Positions 33,845 to 42,175 of a DNA stretch of 64,000 nt are shown piece after piece. Below the pieces are notes generated by a model. That model worked only from the letters and a program-made list of their open reading frames with translations, was not told where the DNA came from and made no database searches. Numbering within the stretch: position 1 is the stretch's first letter; each line of letters begins with the position of its first letter. This DNA comes from Salinimicrobium flavum (GTDB lineage Bacteria > Bacteroidota > Bacteroidia > Flavobacteriales > Flavobacteriaceae), in contig NZ_JBHULT010000010.1 of the NCBI RefSeq assembly GCF_042684505.1, positions 310,001-374,000 of the forward strand. Reading direction: 5' to 3'. Made by a program: the position numbers and the translations under genes.

Positions 33845-33891
33845 AAGGTATTCAGGAGTTTCTACCAGACAACTCTTATTTCCCGAATACC
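33845..33891 (+). promoter_or_regulatory. Structured leader before the baeRF gene
   Basis: Outer arms AGGTATTC (33845-33852) and GAATACCT (33884-33891) enclose inner arms GAGTT (33855-33859) and AACTC (33870-33874). The structure ends 17 bases before ATG 33909 and has no T-run, so it is more likely a translation control element than a terminator. Confidence 0.4.
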
Positions 33892-33908
33892 TGCAAAACA
33901 GTAAAACT

Positions 33909-35063
33909 ATGCCGATTCTAACCAAAGAAAAATTCGAAAAGTTAGCGAAATTCACCAATAAACCCTGTGTTTCAATTTTCCTCCCAACTCAGCGCCTCGG
34001 AAAGGATGTGCTTGAGGAAAAAGACCGGATTCAGTTAAAAAGTCAGTGGAAAAAGACCAATGAAAAACTTCGTGAAACAGGGCTGTCCCAGGAGAAAATA
34101 GACAAGATGGGCAAACCTCTTGAAGATCTTCTTGGCGACGGGGATTTCTGGAGACACCAGTCAGATGGCCTGGCTATCTTTATGGCAGATGGTTTCTTTG
34201 AAAAGTTGACTATACCGGTAAATTTTGAATCATTTACTTATATAGGGGAACACTTTTATCTTAAGCCCCTTATCCCCATGTTCTCAAGAGACAATCGCTT
34301 CTACCTGCTTTCCCTTCAATTAGACAACGTTCAATTATTTGAGGGGAATATGTATAGTATTGGTGAGATTGATATTAAAGATCTGATTCCGGAACGACTG
34401 GAAGACCGGGTAGGTTATGATTATGAAGAAAAGACCCTCCAGTTTAAATCTCAAAATCCTTCCATCGGTGATACTACCATGCACGGTCAGGGCGCAGCGG
34501 AAAGAGACCGGAAAAATGAATTCTTACGCTTCTTCAGGGCCGTAGACAAGGGGTTACATGAAGTCCTGAAAGAGGAAAAAGTGCCATTGATCGTGGCCTG
34601 CCAGGACTATTTATTCCCCATTTATCAGGAGGCGAATACCTACAAAAACCTTTATACCAAACCGGTACCCGGAAATCCTTCAGATTACGAAAACATATTA
34701 GCTTTACATGCCGCGGCACTTGACGTGCTCGCACCTCAGTTCGATAAGGAGAAACAAGATAAAATGAACCAGTTCAGGGATATGAACCCGGCCAGAACCT
34801 CCACTTCGGTTACAGAGATCATTCCTGCAATTTTTGAGGGAAAAGTGGACACCCTGTTCCTGCAGAACCGGGAGGACATATGGGGGAAATATAATGAAGA
34901 TATGGCATCTGTTGACTTACAGGATGAGCCCAATTCTGATAATATTTCACTTATGAACCTTGCCGCTGTCAAAGTTATAGAACAGGGAGGAACGGTTTAT
35001 CTAATTGAAAAAGAATTTATGCCAGAGCAGGATTCTAAGATGAATGCCGTTTACCGTTATTAA
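33909..35063 (+). CDS. baeRF7-like release-factor-fold protein
   Basis: A 384-residue cytoplasmic protein resembling the bacterial archaeo-eukaryotic release factor superfamily, type 7: start LTKEKFEKLAKFTNKPCVSIFLPTQR, then SDGLAIFMADGFF, a central RLEDRVGYDY linker followed by a variable loop with HGQGAAERDRKNEFLRFF (equivalent of the GGQ loop region, here GQG), and a C-terminal eL30-like part with DTLFLQNREDIWGKY and AAVKVIEQGGTVYLIE. Relatives are proposed to act in ribosome rescue or stress. This is an inference from family membership. It ends at a strong bidirectional terminator. Confidence 0.8.
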   Translation: MPILTKEKFEKLAKFTNKPCVSIFLPTQRLGKDVLEEKDRIQLKSQWKKTNEKLRETGLSQEKIDKMGKPLEDLLGDGDFWRHQSDGLAIFMADGFFEKLTIPVNFESFTYIGEHFYLKPLIPMFSRDNRFYLLSLQLDNVQLFEGNMYSIGEIDIKDLIPERLEDRVGYDYEEKTLQFKSQNPSIGDTTMHGQGAAERDRKNEFLRFFRAVDKGLHEVLKEEKVPLIVACQDYLFPIYQEANTYKNLYTKPVPGNPSDYENILALHAAALDVLAPQFDKEKQDKMNQFRDMNPARTSTSVTEIIPAIFEGKVDTLFLQNREDIWGKYNEDMASVDLQDEPNSDNISLMNLAAVKVIEQGGTVYLIEKEFMPEQDSKMNAVYRY

Positions 35064-35088
35064 ACGAAAGAGTAAAAAATAAAAATTA

Positions 35089-35114
35089 CAAACCCTGCCG
35101 GCCGGCAGGGTTTG
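35089..35114. terminator. Bidirectional terminator
   Basis: A perfect 26-bp palindrome (half site CAAACCCTGCCGG) separates two convergent genes. T-rich tails follow on the plus strand and A-rich sequence precedes it on the plus strand, so it can stop both. Confidence 0.9.
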
Positions 35115-35117
35115 ATT

Positions 35118-35657
35118 TTATGTAAAATGAGGGATTTTTCCAATCACATCTTTATAGAAAGACCTGATCTTTTTAAAGTCTGCTTCCCTGTCTTCAGAGG
35201 GATACAAAGGTTTTGAAATCTTCACGGTCTTTTTGCCATAATCAAAAGATATCATAACTATGGGAACACCAGCCAACCTGGCGATATAATAAAACCCGGT
35301 TTTCCAGTCCTTTACTTTTTTACGGGTTCCTTCAGGAGACATGGCTAAATGAAATTCTTCTTTATCGCCGTAGATAGCTGCAATGGCTTCCACTTTCTTC
35401 TGGCCCGGAGTACGATCAAGCGGCGTTCCTCCCATCCATTTAAAATACCAACCAAAAGGAGGTTTAAAAAGCTCTTTTTTGGCAAGATATTTAATATTTA
35501 TCCTCAGGATCCTTCTTACCAGTAATCCCATATAGAAATCATGCCAACTGGTATGCGGTACCACGATAACAACACTTTTTCGGACTCCCGCTGGCCAGGA
35601 ACCAATAAGTTTCCATCCCAGAAGTTTAAAATAGAGGACTCTAGCTAACCAATTCAC
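35118..35657 (-). CDS. 1-acyl-sn-glycerol-3-phosphate acyltransferase-like protein
   Basis: A 179-residue acyltransferase. The catalytic HxxxxD is in VPHTSWHDFYMG, the substrate-binding motif is SPEGTRKKVKDWKTG and the remaining core is YIARLAGVPIVMISFDYGKK. It transfers an acyl chain to glycerol-phosphate or another lipid, at the inner membrane. The length is short compared with PlsC, as in the lyso-lipid acyltransferases of Bacteroidota. Start is GTG 35657, overlapping the end of the proline dehydrogenase gene by 17 bp, so the two are probably co-transcribed. Confidence 0.88.
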   Translation of the reverse strand: MNWLARVLYFKLLGWKLIGSWPAGVRKSVVIVVPHTSWHDFYMGLLVRRILRINIKYLAKKELFKPPFGWYFKWMGGTPLDRTPGQKKVEAIAAIYGDKEEFHLAMSPEGTRKKVKDWKTGFYYIARLAGVPIVMISFDYGKKTVKISKPLYPSEDREADFKKIRSFYKDVIGKIPHFT

Positions 35658-36852
35658 TCTCCCTGTTGCTCTTGGTTAGTTCCCCGCCTCTCCGTTTTCT
35701 TTCTTCATATAACAAGGCAAGCTCACGCCCTGTCTGGCCTCTTACTGAAGTGTTCTCCTCAGCCCTTCTAATCAGGTAAGGCACAACTTCTTTTACCGGT
35801 CCAAAGGGAACCAGTTTTGCAACATTGTAACCCTCCTCTGCAAGGTTATAACTAATATGTTCACTCATTCCGAAGAGCTGAGAGAACCACACGCGGTCAT
35901 CATTAATGGCGATCCCTTTATCTTCCATGATCTGCAAGGCAAGGTAATTACTCACTTCATTATGGGTTCCAATAAATACATGAATGTCCTCAATGTGCGC
36001 AAGGCAATAGGTAACAGCCCCATTGTAATTCACGTCTGTAGCTTCCTTGTTCTCACAAATAGGCGACATATACCCCATTTTAGCTGCTCTTTCGTTCTCT
36101 TTCTCCAGGTATGCCCCGCGAACTATCTTGGCGCCCACAATAAAACCTTGTTCTTTTGCCCTACTGTGAAGGTCTTTCAAATATTGCATCCTGTCCCACC
36201 TGTAGCATTGTAAGGTATTAAAGATGATAGCTCTCTCACGGTTATATTTGAACATCATCTCTTCCATAAGATCATCTGCGGCCTTCTGCATCCAGCTTTC
36301 TTCGGCATCGGCAAGCAGTCTTACCCCCTGTTTATAGGCTTCATCACAAATTTTATTTACCCTGTTCTTCACACGCTGCCACTCTTCTTCTTCTTCCAGG
36401 GTTAAACTTGCATTTGCAGATACTTTTTGCCATAGCTCAAACCTTCCTATACCTGTGGGTTTAAAAACAGCAAAAGGCAGCTCTTTTTTATCGGCAATGA
36501 ACTTTACGATGTTGGTCTTACGTTCAATAGCTTTCTCGAATTCACTCTCCTTTTCCTTTCCTTCCACAGAATAATCTAAAATGCTGTGTAAATTCTTGGA
36601 ATACATCTTTTTGACGGTAGGGATACAATCCTTTTCGGTCACTCCTCCGCAAAATTGATTAAAAACGGTCTTTTTTATCAGGGTTTCAACCGGTAAATGA
36701 AGCTTTAAGGAAAGATTAGTAGCTGCAGTCCCTAATTTGACCAGTAACGGCCTGTCAATCATCTCAAACAGAAATATTGCGCGGTTTAATTCTGAATCAG
36801 TTTTCAATCTGAAAGCCGTCTCAGTATCATTAAAGATTTTTCTTGTGATCAT
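35641..36852 (-). CDS. Proline dehydrogenase
   Basis: A 403-residue PRODH domain protein (FAD-dependent (beta/alpha)8 barrel) that oxidises L-proline to 1-pyrroline-5-carboxylate. Conserved blocks are VKIVRGAYLE-type GAKIVRGAYLEKENERA, GTHNEVSN, FSQLFGMSEHISYNLAEEGYNVAKLVPFGPV and YLIRRAEENTSV. It is monofunctional: no P5C dehydrogenase domain is attached. Start 36852 (MITRKIFNDTETAF) is chosen because the ATG at 36936 would add 28 residues that match no family member and would cross the -7 element at 36873-36880. It is divergent from aroB. Confidence 0.92.
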   Translation of the reverse strand: MITRKIFNDTETAFRLKTDSELNRAIFLFEMIDRPLLVKLGTAATNLSLKLHLPVETLIKKTVFNQFCGGVTEKDCIPTVKKMYSKNLHSILDYSVEGKEKESEFEKAIERKTNIVKFIADKKELPFAVFKPTGIGRFELWQKVSANASLTLEEEEEWQRVKNRVNKICDEAYKQGVRLLADAEESWMQKAADDLMEEMMFKYNRERAIIFNTLQCYRWDRMQYLKDLHSRAKEQGFIVGAKIVRGAYLEKENERAAKMGYMSPICENKEATDVNYNGAVTYCLAHIEDIHVFIGTHNEVSNYLALQIMEDKGIAINDDRVWFSQLFGMSEHISYNLAEEGYNVAKLVPFGPVKEVVPYLIRRAEENTSVRGQTGRELALLYEERKRRGGELTKSNRESELVS

Positions 36853-36872
36853 TAGTATAGAAATATATGTTA

Positions 36873-36880
36873 CAAAGATA
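36873..36880 (-). promoter_or_regulatory. Bacteroidota -7 element for the proline dehydrogenase gene
   Basis: Minus strand TATCTTTG fits TAnnTTTG and lies 20 bp upstream of the chosen start at 36852. Confidence 0.5.
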
Positions 36881-36956
36881 AGTATTGGACCAGAATTATT
36901 AGGATTATTCTCCTTATTTTCGGCACCAGAATACATTTTTTTATAAACGCAAAAAC

Positions 36957-38036
36957 ATGGATTTCCCCAATAATAATGCGGTATTTTTCAATGAAGAAGG
37001 TTACCGGCATCTGAATTTATTTTTAACCGGGAAAAACTTCTCAAAGATCTTTATCCTGGTAGATTCAAATACACATGAATTTTGCCTTTCTTCGTTCCTT
37101 AACCGGCTTCAAACTACCGTTGGGATAGAAGTGGTGGAAATGGATGCCGGGGAAGAAAACAAAAACCTTGAAACCTGTATGGGAATTTGGCGTGTTCTTA
37201 CCGAACTGGGGGCAGACAGGAAAAGCCTGCTCATTAATCTGGGAGGTGGTGTAGTTACAGATCTTGGAGGGTTTGTGGCAGCAACCTTCAGGCGGGGGAT
37301 ATCCTGCATCCATTTTCCCACTACTCTACTGGCCATGGTCGATGCGGCGGTAGGAGGAAAAAATGGAGTGAATCTGGATAACCTAAAGAACCAGGTAGGC
37401 GTAATTAGCCCTCCTGAAATGGTGGTGGCAGACACTTCTTTCCTGCAAACCCTTCCGGCAGCAGAGATGCGCAGCGGCCTCGCTGAAATGCTTAAGCACG
37501 GGCTTATAAGTGATATAAAGTACTGGAAGAAGCTGGTGAACCTAAAAGATCTGGACCTTTCCCAACTAGACGAACTCATCCTGGAATCTATTGAGATCAA
37601 ACAAGGTATTGTGAAGCAGGATCCCCGGGAAGAAGGACTGAGAAAAAGTCTGAACTTTGGCCACACCTTGGGGCATGCGATCGAATCCCTGTTTATGGAG
37701 AAACCTTCAGAAAAATTACTTCATGGAGAAGCTGTGGCAATAGGTATGGTGCTGGCAGCTTATCTTTCCCATAGATTGGAAGACCTTTCTAAAGAAAGCA
37801 TGGAGGAGATCAGGGAAAGGATACTTTCCTTATACGGGCAGGTAGACATCCCGGCAGAGGACCAGGAAAAGATCATTGACCTTTTGAAATTTGATAAAAA
37901 AAATGAGGGAGGAAAAATAAATTTTGTTCTTTTGCGGAAAATAGGTGATCCTGTTATTGACAGGCAGGTGCCTAATGATCTTCTCTATGACGCCTTCAGG
38001 TATTATCTTGAGCCACAGAGAGGTACAGAGTTTTAA
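36957..38036 (+). CDS. aroB: 3-dehydroquinate synthase
   Basis: A 359-residue NAD- and Zn-dependent enzyme of the shikimate pathway, converting DAHP to 3-dehydroquinate. Motifs: EENKNLETC, LINLGGGVVTDLGGFVAATF (NAD-binding), FPTTLLAMVDAAVGGKNGVNL (active-site Asp and Lys), LAEMLKHGLISD, and the Zn ligand region RKSLNFGHTLGHAIES with His and GEAVAIGM. It is the first gene in its direction and has no further shikimate gene in the window. Confidence 0.96.
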   Translation: MDFPNNNAVFFNEEGYRHLNLFLTGKNFSKIFILVDSNTHEFCLSSFLNRLQTTVGIEVVEMDAGEENKNLETCMGIWRVLTELGADRKSLLINLGGGVVTDLGGFVAATFRRGISCIHFPTTLLAMVDAAVGGKNGVNLDNLKNQVGVISPPEMVVADTSFLQTLPAAEMRSGLAEMLKHGLISDIKYWKKLVNLKDLDLSQLDELILESIEIKQGIVKQDPREEGLRKSLNFGHTLGHAIESLFMEKPSEKLLHGEAVAIGMVLAAYLSHRLEDLSKESMEEIRERILSLYGQVDIPAEDQEKIIDLLKFDKKNEGGKINFVLLRKIGDPVIDRQVPNDLLYDAFRYYLEPQRGTEF

Positions 38037-38127
38037 AAAGAAAAAGAGATTAAATTTTTTATTTAATTTAACGTCGGCGGAAAAATGAATTACTATTTTC
38101 GTTGAGACCAGGACCAAAAAATTATTT

Positions 38128-38439
38128 ATGAAAAGAATCATTGTTGATTACAAAAAACTTACGCCGGAGATCTTGAGCTTATTGGTTGAAAAGTACCCTG
38201 ATGGGTATGATGATGACCAGATCATTTCCTTTAAGAATGCGAAGAATGAAACCGTAGATGCGGTGGAGGTAAGAACCGAAGACAGTATTTATCTGGTAAA
38301 GGTAAGTACGAGGCTTGAAAACACTATGGCGAATTATGATGAGGAAGATTATGATGAAGCCGATTTTAATGAGCCTATAGTTGACCTTCCGGAGAAAGCC
38401 GAAGAGGAGACTGAAGATGAAGAACAGGAAGAAGACTAA
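38128..38439 (+). CDS. Small conserved protein with acidic tail
   Basis: A 103-residue protein with a basic, ordered N-terminal half (MKRIIVDYKKLTPEILSLLV) and a tail of about 35 residues that is mostly Glu and Asp (DEEDYDEADFNEPIVDLPEK). It resembles small conserved Bacteroidota proteins sometimes labelled DNA primase; no primase motif is present. The acidic tail suggests binding to a basic partner, such as DNA-binding or ribosomal proteins. It is followed by a bidirectional terminator. Confidence 0.65.
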   Translation: MKRIIVDYKKLTPEILSLLVEKYPDGYDDDQIISFKNAKNETVDAVEVRTEDSIYLVKVSTRLENTMANYDEEDYDEADFNEPIVDLPEKAEEETEDEEQEED

Positions 38440-38464
38440 CCTTGGAACCTTCCCATAAGAATAT

Positions 38465-38493
38465 AAAAAAGGGACCTAATGGGTCCCTTTTTT
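38465..38493. terminator. Bidirectional terminator
   Basis: A six-A run, GGGACC (38471-38476), TAATG loop, GGTCCC (38482-38487) and six Ts lie between two convergent genes. Confidence 0.9.
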
Positions 38494-38508
38494 AGTTTTA
38501 GACAATTT

Positions 38509-39057
38509 TCAGGCATGCTGTTCCTCATGCTTCCCTTCTTTTATCTCTTCTATTAATTTGGCATTAAAAGCCGGAAGATCATTAGGATTTCTACTGGTAA
38601 CAAAACCTTCATCTACCACTACTTCTTTATCCACCCAGTTTGCCCCTGCATTTTTAAGGTCGTCTTTAATGGAATTATAGGAGGTCATTGTCCTACCCTT
38701 CACTACCCCGGCACTAATCAGCGTCCACGGGCCATGACATATGGCAGCCACAGGTTTCTTCTGTTCAAAGAAATCCCTGACGAACTTCAAAGCATTTTCA
38801 TCTGTTCTCAACCTGTCAGGGTTGATGACCCCGCCGGGAAGTACCAGGGCATTATAATCTTTGGCAGAAACATCTTTGACAGATTTATCCACCATATATT
38901 CCCCTGACCAGTCACCTTTGTCCCACGCCTTGATCTTTCCAGACTCCGGACTTACAATATGGACTTCGAAACCTTCTTTTTCCATAGCTTCTTTTGGGGA
39001 GGTTAATTCCACTTCTTCAAAACCATTGGTAGCCAGTATGGCTATTCTCTTTTTCAT
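38509..39057 (-). CDS. DJ-1/PfpI family protein (YhbO-like)
   Basis: A 182-residue type 1 glutamine amidotransferase-fold protein. The nucleophile elbow VAAICHGPWTLISAG carries the conserved Cys and His, and the Glu of the active site is in GFEEVELTSPKEAM. SYNSIKDDLKNAGANW and DPEGFVTSRNPNDLPAF-like segments (here DEGFVTSRNPNDLPAF) fit the PfpI/YhbO group, which are described as glyoxalases or deglycases and stress proteins. Cytoplasmic; single-gene unit. Confidence 0.93.
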   Translation of the reverse strand: MKKRIAILATNGFEEVELTSPKEAMEKEGFEVHIVSPESGKIKAWDKGDWSGEYMVDKSVKDVSAKDYNALVLPGGVINPDRLRTDENALKFVRDFFEQKKPVAAICHGPWTLISAGVVKGRTMTSYNSIKDDLKNAGANWVDKEVVVDEGFVTSRNPNDLPAFNAKLIEEIKEGKHEEQHA

Positions 39058-39174
39058 ATCATTAATTTTTTAAATTTCACTTCATCTTATTAAGATATAA
39101 AACTTAAAGCCGCATGTGTATTAACAAGGTGATAAAATAAGAGAGGTTTTCGTTAAAGCAGGGATTATAACTAT

Positions 39175-40197
39175 TTATTTTTCCCCTTTTTCCTTCTGCT
39201 CAGCATTCTTTATTTCCAATTCCCTGTCGGTATGGGATTGAAGAGTATCAAGAATCCTTTTTTCATCAATTAACTGTCCCTTTTTCTGTTCCAGACGTTC
39301 TAATTCCTGATAGATGGCAGGTTCTGCGTGCTCATTTGGTTCTACCTTTTCTTTCTTATACAGGGCATATTGGACCGTAAATTCAGCACCAAAGAAAACT
39401 ATGAGACAGGTGTAATAAACCCAGAGTAAAATCAGCACTACAGAGGAGGCTCCCCCATAAACAGATCCGGGATTGCTCTGACCAAAGTAGAACCTTATGA
39501 CATATTCAGCAATAAGAAAAAGGACTGTGGTCAAAATAGCTCCGAGGTAAGTGGTTTTCCAGCGGAGTTTTACATCGGGAAGCCATTTGAAGATCGCTGC
39601 GAAAAGGGACGTAACGATAATGAATGAAATTAGAAAATTAATGACCTCCAGGGTAAAGACTGTAATGATCGGTGCGACTTTGGCCAGATAATCGCTTAAT
39701 GCTGAAAGAATAGCTGAAATAACCAGGGAGACCAGCAACAGCAGCCCCACGACAAATACCATCCCCAGGGAAATGATACGGTTTATAACTACTCTTTTTA
39801 TGCTGTTTTTCTTTGCAGCCACATTCCAGATGTTATTCATAGCTGATTTTAGCTGGAAGAAAACCCCTGTGGCACCAAAAATAAGAAAGGCCAGTCCAAA
39901 TATTACAGCAAAGATGGAACTGTCATTGAGGGCGGCCTTCGCTATCATTCCCTCAACCGCCCTGGCAGAATCTGTACCAATAAATCCCCCTATTTCTTCA
40001 GTTATTCTTCCCTGAACTGCATCGCGTCCAAAAAAATACCCGGAAACGGTCACTACAATAATTAATAGAGAGGGTAAAGAGAACAAGGCATAATAAGCAA
40101 TGGTAGCACTCCTGGCCCAGGGATCATTACGGTTCCAGCTAAAATAGGCTCTTTTTATAAGGTGCCAGAAAGAAGATAATTTTCGTTTTACTTCCAT
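39175..40197 (-). CDS. YihY/BrkB family membrane protein
   Basis: About 340 residues with six membrane helices in the UPF0761 (YihY, virulence factor BrkB) pattern: DPWARSATIAYYALFSLPSLLIIVV at the start, a middle IFGATGVFFQLKSAMNNIW segment, LGAILTTVLFLIAEYVIRFYFGQ and GASSVVLILLWVYYTCLIVFFGAEFT. The C-terminal 60 residues form a charged coiled coil. The function is debated; it is not an RNase BN. A GTG at 40212 is an alternative start five codons upstream of ATG 40197. Confidence 0.85.
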   Translation of the reverse strand: MEVKRKLSSFWHLIKRAYFSWNRNDPWARSATIAYYALFSLPSLLIIVVTVSGYFFGRDAVQGRITEEIGGFIGTDSARAVEGMIAKAALNDSSIFAVIFGLAFLIFGATGVFFQLKSAMNNIWNVAAKKNSIKRVVINRIISLGMVFVVGLLLLVSLVISAILSALSDYLAKVAPIITVFTLEVINFLISFIIVTSLFAAIFKWLPDVKLRWKTTYLGAILTTVLFLIAEYVIRFYFGQSNPGSVYGGASSVVLILLWVYYTCLIVFFGAEFTVQYALYKKEKVEPNEHAEPAIYQELERLEQKKGQLIDEKRILDTLQSHTDRELEIKNAEQKEKGEK

Positions 40198-40229
40198 ATT
40201 TTCAATACCCACTTTCCATGAATGTAAAA

Positions 40230-40265
40230 AAAAACCCTTTAAACTCAGAAGCTTAAAGGGTTTTT
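40230..40265 (-). terminator. Terminator of the AsnC/Lrp gene
   Basis: AAAAACCCTTTAA (40230-40242) pairs with TTAAAGGGTTTTT (40253-40265), followed by a T-run on the minus strand. It separates the regulator from yihY, which then needs its own promoter close by. Confidence 0.85.
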
Positions 40266-40283
40266 AATACCATTTTAGTAATC

Positions 40284-40763
40284 TTACATGTTCTCAAAAA
40301 TAGAATGCATCAGTCGTTTCTTGTCATTAATGCTTTCCTCTAAGGAGATCATAGTTTCCGTTCTGTACACACCTTCAATATCATCCAACTGGAAGATTAT
40401 TTCTTTAGCATGTTGGGTGTCACGAGCCCTTATCTTGCAAAAAACATTGAATTTACCGGTAGTAACATGTGCTACAGTCACAAAAGGGATCTCATTGATC
40501 CTTTCGAGAACAAATTTCGTCTGAGAAGTGTTTTGTAGAAAAATCCCTACATAGGCTATAAATGCATATCCCAACTTCTCATAGTTAAGGGTTAGCGAAG
40601 AACCTAAGATGATTCCTGCTTCCTCCATCTTCTTCACCCTTACATGTACAGTTCCGGCAGATATGTTCAATTTCTTTGCTATCTCTGTAAATGGGGTCCT
40701 GGTGTTATCAATCAACATATTCAGGATCTGGTGATCTGTTTCATCTAATCTAAACTTTGCCAT
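40284..40763 (-). CDS. Lrp/AsnC family transcriptional regulator
   Basis: A 159-residue regulator with an N-terminal winged helix-turn-helix (DETDHQILNMLIDNTRTPFT then KLNISAGTVHVRVKKMEEAG) and a C-terminal RAM ligand-binding domain (YVGIFLQNTSQ, VAHVTTGKFNVFCKIRARD, IEGVYRTETMISLEE). It is expected to sense amino acids or related metabolites as an octamer. Local targets cannot be inferred from position alone; the M14 peptidase gene lies 78 bp upstream on the same strand. Confidence 0.92.
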   Translation of the reverse strand: MAKFRLDETDHQILNMLIDNTRTPFTEIAKKLNISAGTVHVRVKKMEEAGIILGSSLTLNYEKLGYAFIAYVGIFLQNTSQTKFVLERINEIPFVTVAHVTTGKFNVFCKIRARDTQHAKEIIFQLDDIEGVYRTETMISLEESINDKKRLMHSIFENM

Positions 40764-40804
40764 ATCTTTTCTTTTCTAAATTCTCCATTATTTTAAATGA
40801 AGTA

Positions 40805-40812
40805 CAAAATTA
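40805..40812 (-). promoter_or_regulatory. Bacteroidota -7 element for the Lrp-like gene
   Basis: Minus strand TAATTTTG fits TAnnTTTG, 41 bp upstream of the start at 40763; a TTG lies 23 bp further upstream. Confidence 0.45.
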
Positions 40813-40841
40813 CTACAAAACGATTAGATTATAAACAATAT

Positions 40842-42008
40842 TTACGGAATATCCTGAGATTTTATTGATAACTTCTCTCCATTTAACAAAATATCATGTA
40901 CTATATCGTTTTCGTTGAGTATTTTTCCGGTCACAGACCGAACCTCCTGCCCATTGCACTCAATTTCCAGATGTCCGAAATAAGAAAGAGAAGGCGCCTT
41001 TGTCTTTAAAACAGGTTCAAAATGGATCTCCCCTGCTTTGACCTTTTCCTCATATTGAATGGCTATATCTAAAGGCTCTCCTTCAGAAATGGCATTTCTT
41101 AGGATTATATCGAAGAAATTTTTGCGGTTTTCGGGAATCTCCAGGTAGTTGGAAACTGTAAAGCGTTCAAAATCCCTTTCCGAAATGGAACGGAGAGCCG
41201 AGAACATAGCCAGGGCTACAAACTTTCTGGTTTCTTCCCGTAGATAATCTTTGGGAAAATGACCGGCCTCAAAGAGAATAGTAGGAACACCCAGCTGCTG
41301 AAAAGTATCTCCCGTGCAATTAATATTAAATGCATCGTCGTATCTCCCTAATTGGTGCGGCAGGTACATTTGCAGCACTTCATTCATGGCGGCAATGACC
41401 TGCATAGCCTCCACTCTTACCTCATTAATCGTTCTATCCTCATCCATGGCAGGTGCCAGAAATGAAAGCGTGGCCGTTTTGGGATCGTCACCTGCGCTAT
41501 AGATCGTTCTCTGGTCATGAAGGTTCAGACAGAAGTCGGGTTTAAAATCCTCGAAACAATCTCTTAGCACCCTGCTTTCGAGCTCTTTCCTTTCAAAAGC
41601 ATCGCGGTTAAGGTCAACCCCATTTACATTTTCACGGGTATAACGCGCCGCACCGTCAGGATTAAGCATAGGAATGAATAGCAAGGTACATTTCTCCAGT
41701 ATGTTCACAGCCTCAGGATCTTCGGAAACCAGGAAGTTTAAAAGATCAAGCAGGGCTTTAGTAGTAGTTGATTCGTTACCGTGCATCTGGGACCAACCCA
41801 TGATCTTGACCGGACCTTTACCCAACCTGATATTCTCGATGGGAACATTTAAAAAGGATTTGCCAATCTCATTCCTTGTCTTAAAAAACTCCGCTTTATT
41901 TAAAAAAGGTTTAAGCTTCACATAGTTTAGATACCTGCCCGAAATAGTGTCTTCTTTAAACGTGCTGTAACTTTCTAAAAAGCTGTCAAAAATTGTGTTT
42001 GAACTCAT
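40842..42008 (-). CDS. M14-family zinc carboxypeptidase
   Basis: A 388-residue metallocarboxypeptidase-like protein without signal peptide. Zinc and active-site landmarks are WSQMHGNESTTTKALL (HxxE), VDLNRDAFE (NxR-type), CLNLHDQRTIYSAG (His ligand) and LFEAGHFPKDYL (catalytic Glu). It would cleave C-terminal residues from peptides or an amide from cell-wall or storage peptides in the cytoplasm. The gene is divergent from a helix-turn-helix regulator, with operators A-C of the palindrome array directly at its start codon, which suggests that the regulator controls it. Confidence 0.88.
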   Translation of the reverse strand: MSSNTIFDSFLESYSTFKEDTISGRYLNYVKLKPFLNKAEFFKTRNEIGKSFLNVPIENIRLGKGPVKIMGWSQMHGNESTTTKALLDLLNFLVSEDPEAVNILEKCTLLFIPMLNPDGAARYTRENVNGVDLNRDAFERKELESRVLRDCFEDFKPDFCLNLHDQRTIYSAGDDPKTATLSFLAPAMDEDRTINEVRVEAMQVIAAMNEVLQMYLPHQLGRYDDAFNINCTGDTFQQLGVPTILFEAGHFPKDYLREETRKFVALAMFSALRSISERDFERFTVSNYLEIPENRKNFFDIILRNAISEGEPLDIAIQYEEKVKAGEIHFEPVLKTKAPSLSYFGHLEIECNGQEVRSVTGKILNENDIVHDILLNGEKLSIKSQDIP

Positions 42009-42083
42009 GTTTACAAAAGTAAATAATCAAAATTTTACAATTGTAAACAAGAATCAGGAGCACTTATGTTTAATATTGTAAAC
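42009..42083. promoter_or_regulatory. Operator cluster A-C next to the M14 peptidase gene
   Basis: Three 16-bp palindromes of the form GTTTAC-N4-GTAAAC: A 42009-42024 (GTTTAC AAAA GTAAAT), B 42033-42048 (TTTTAC AATT GTAAAC) and C 42068-42083 (GTTTAA TATT GTAAAC). B and C centres are exactly 35 bp apart. A abuts the start codon and contains a minus-strand TACTTTTG (42014-42021). Confidence 0.75.
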
Positions 42084-42175
42084 GGTTGTTTAACATGTTC
42101 CTTAACAAGAGAAGGAAAATTTCCAAGTCCTTTATATTTGGTATTTGATGGATTAATTTTTAGTTAGTTACAGGT

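Noticed and set aside
38049..38067. A/T-only inverted repeat after aroB as a terminator
   Set aside because: ATTAAAT/ATTTAAT has no G-C pair and would be too weak to call.
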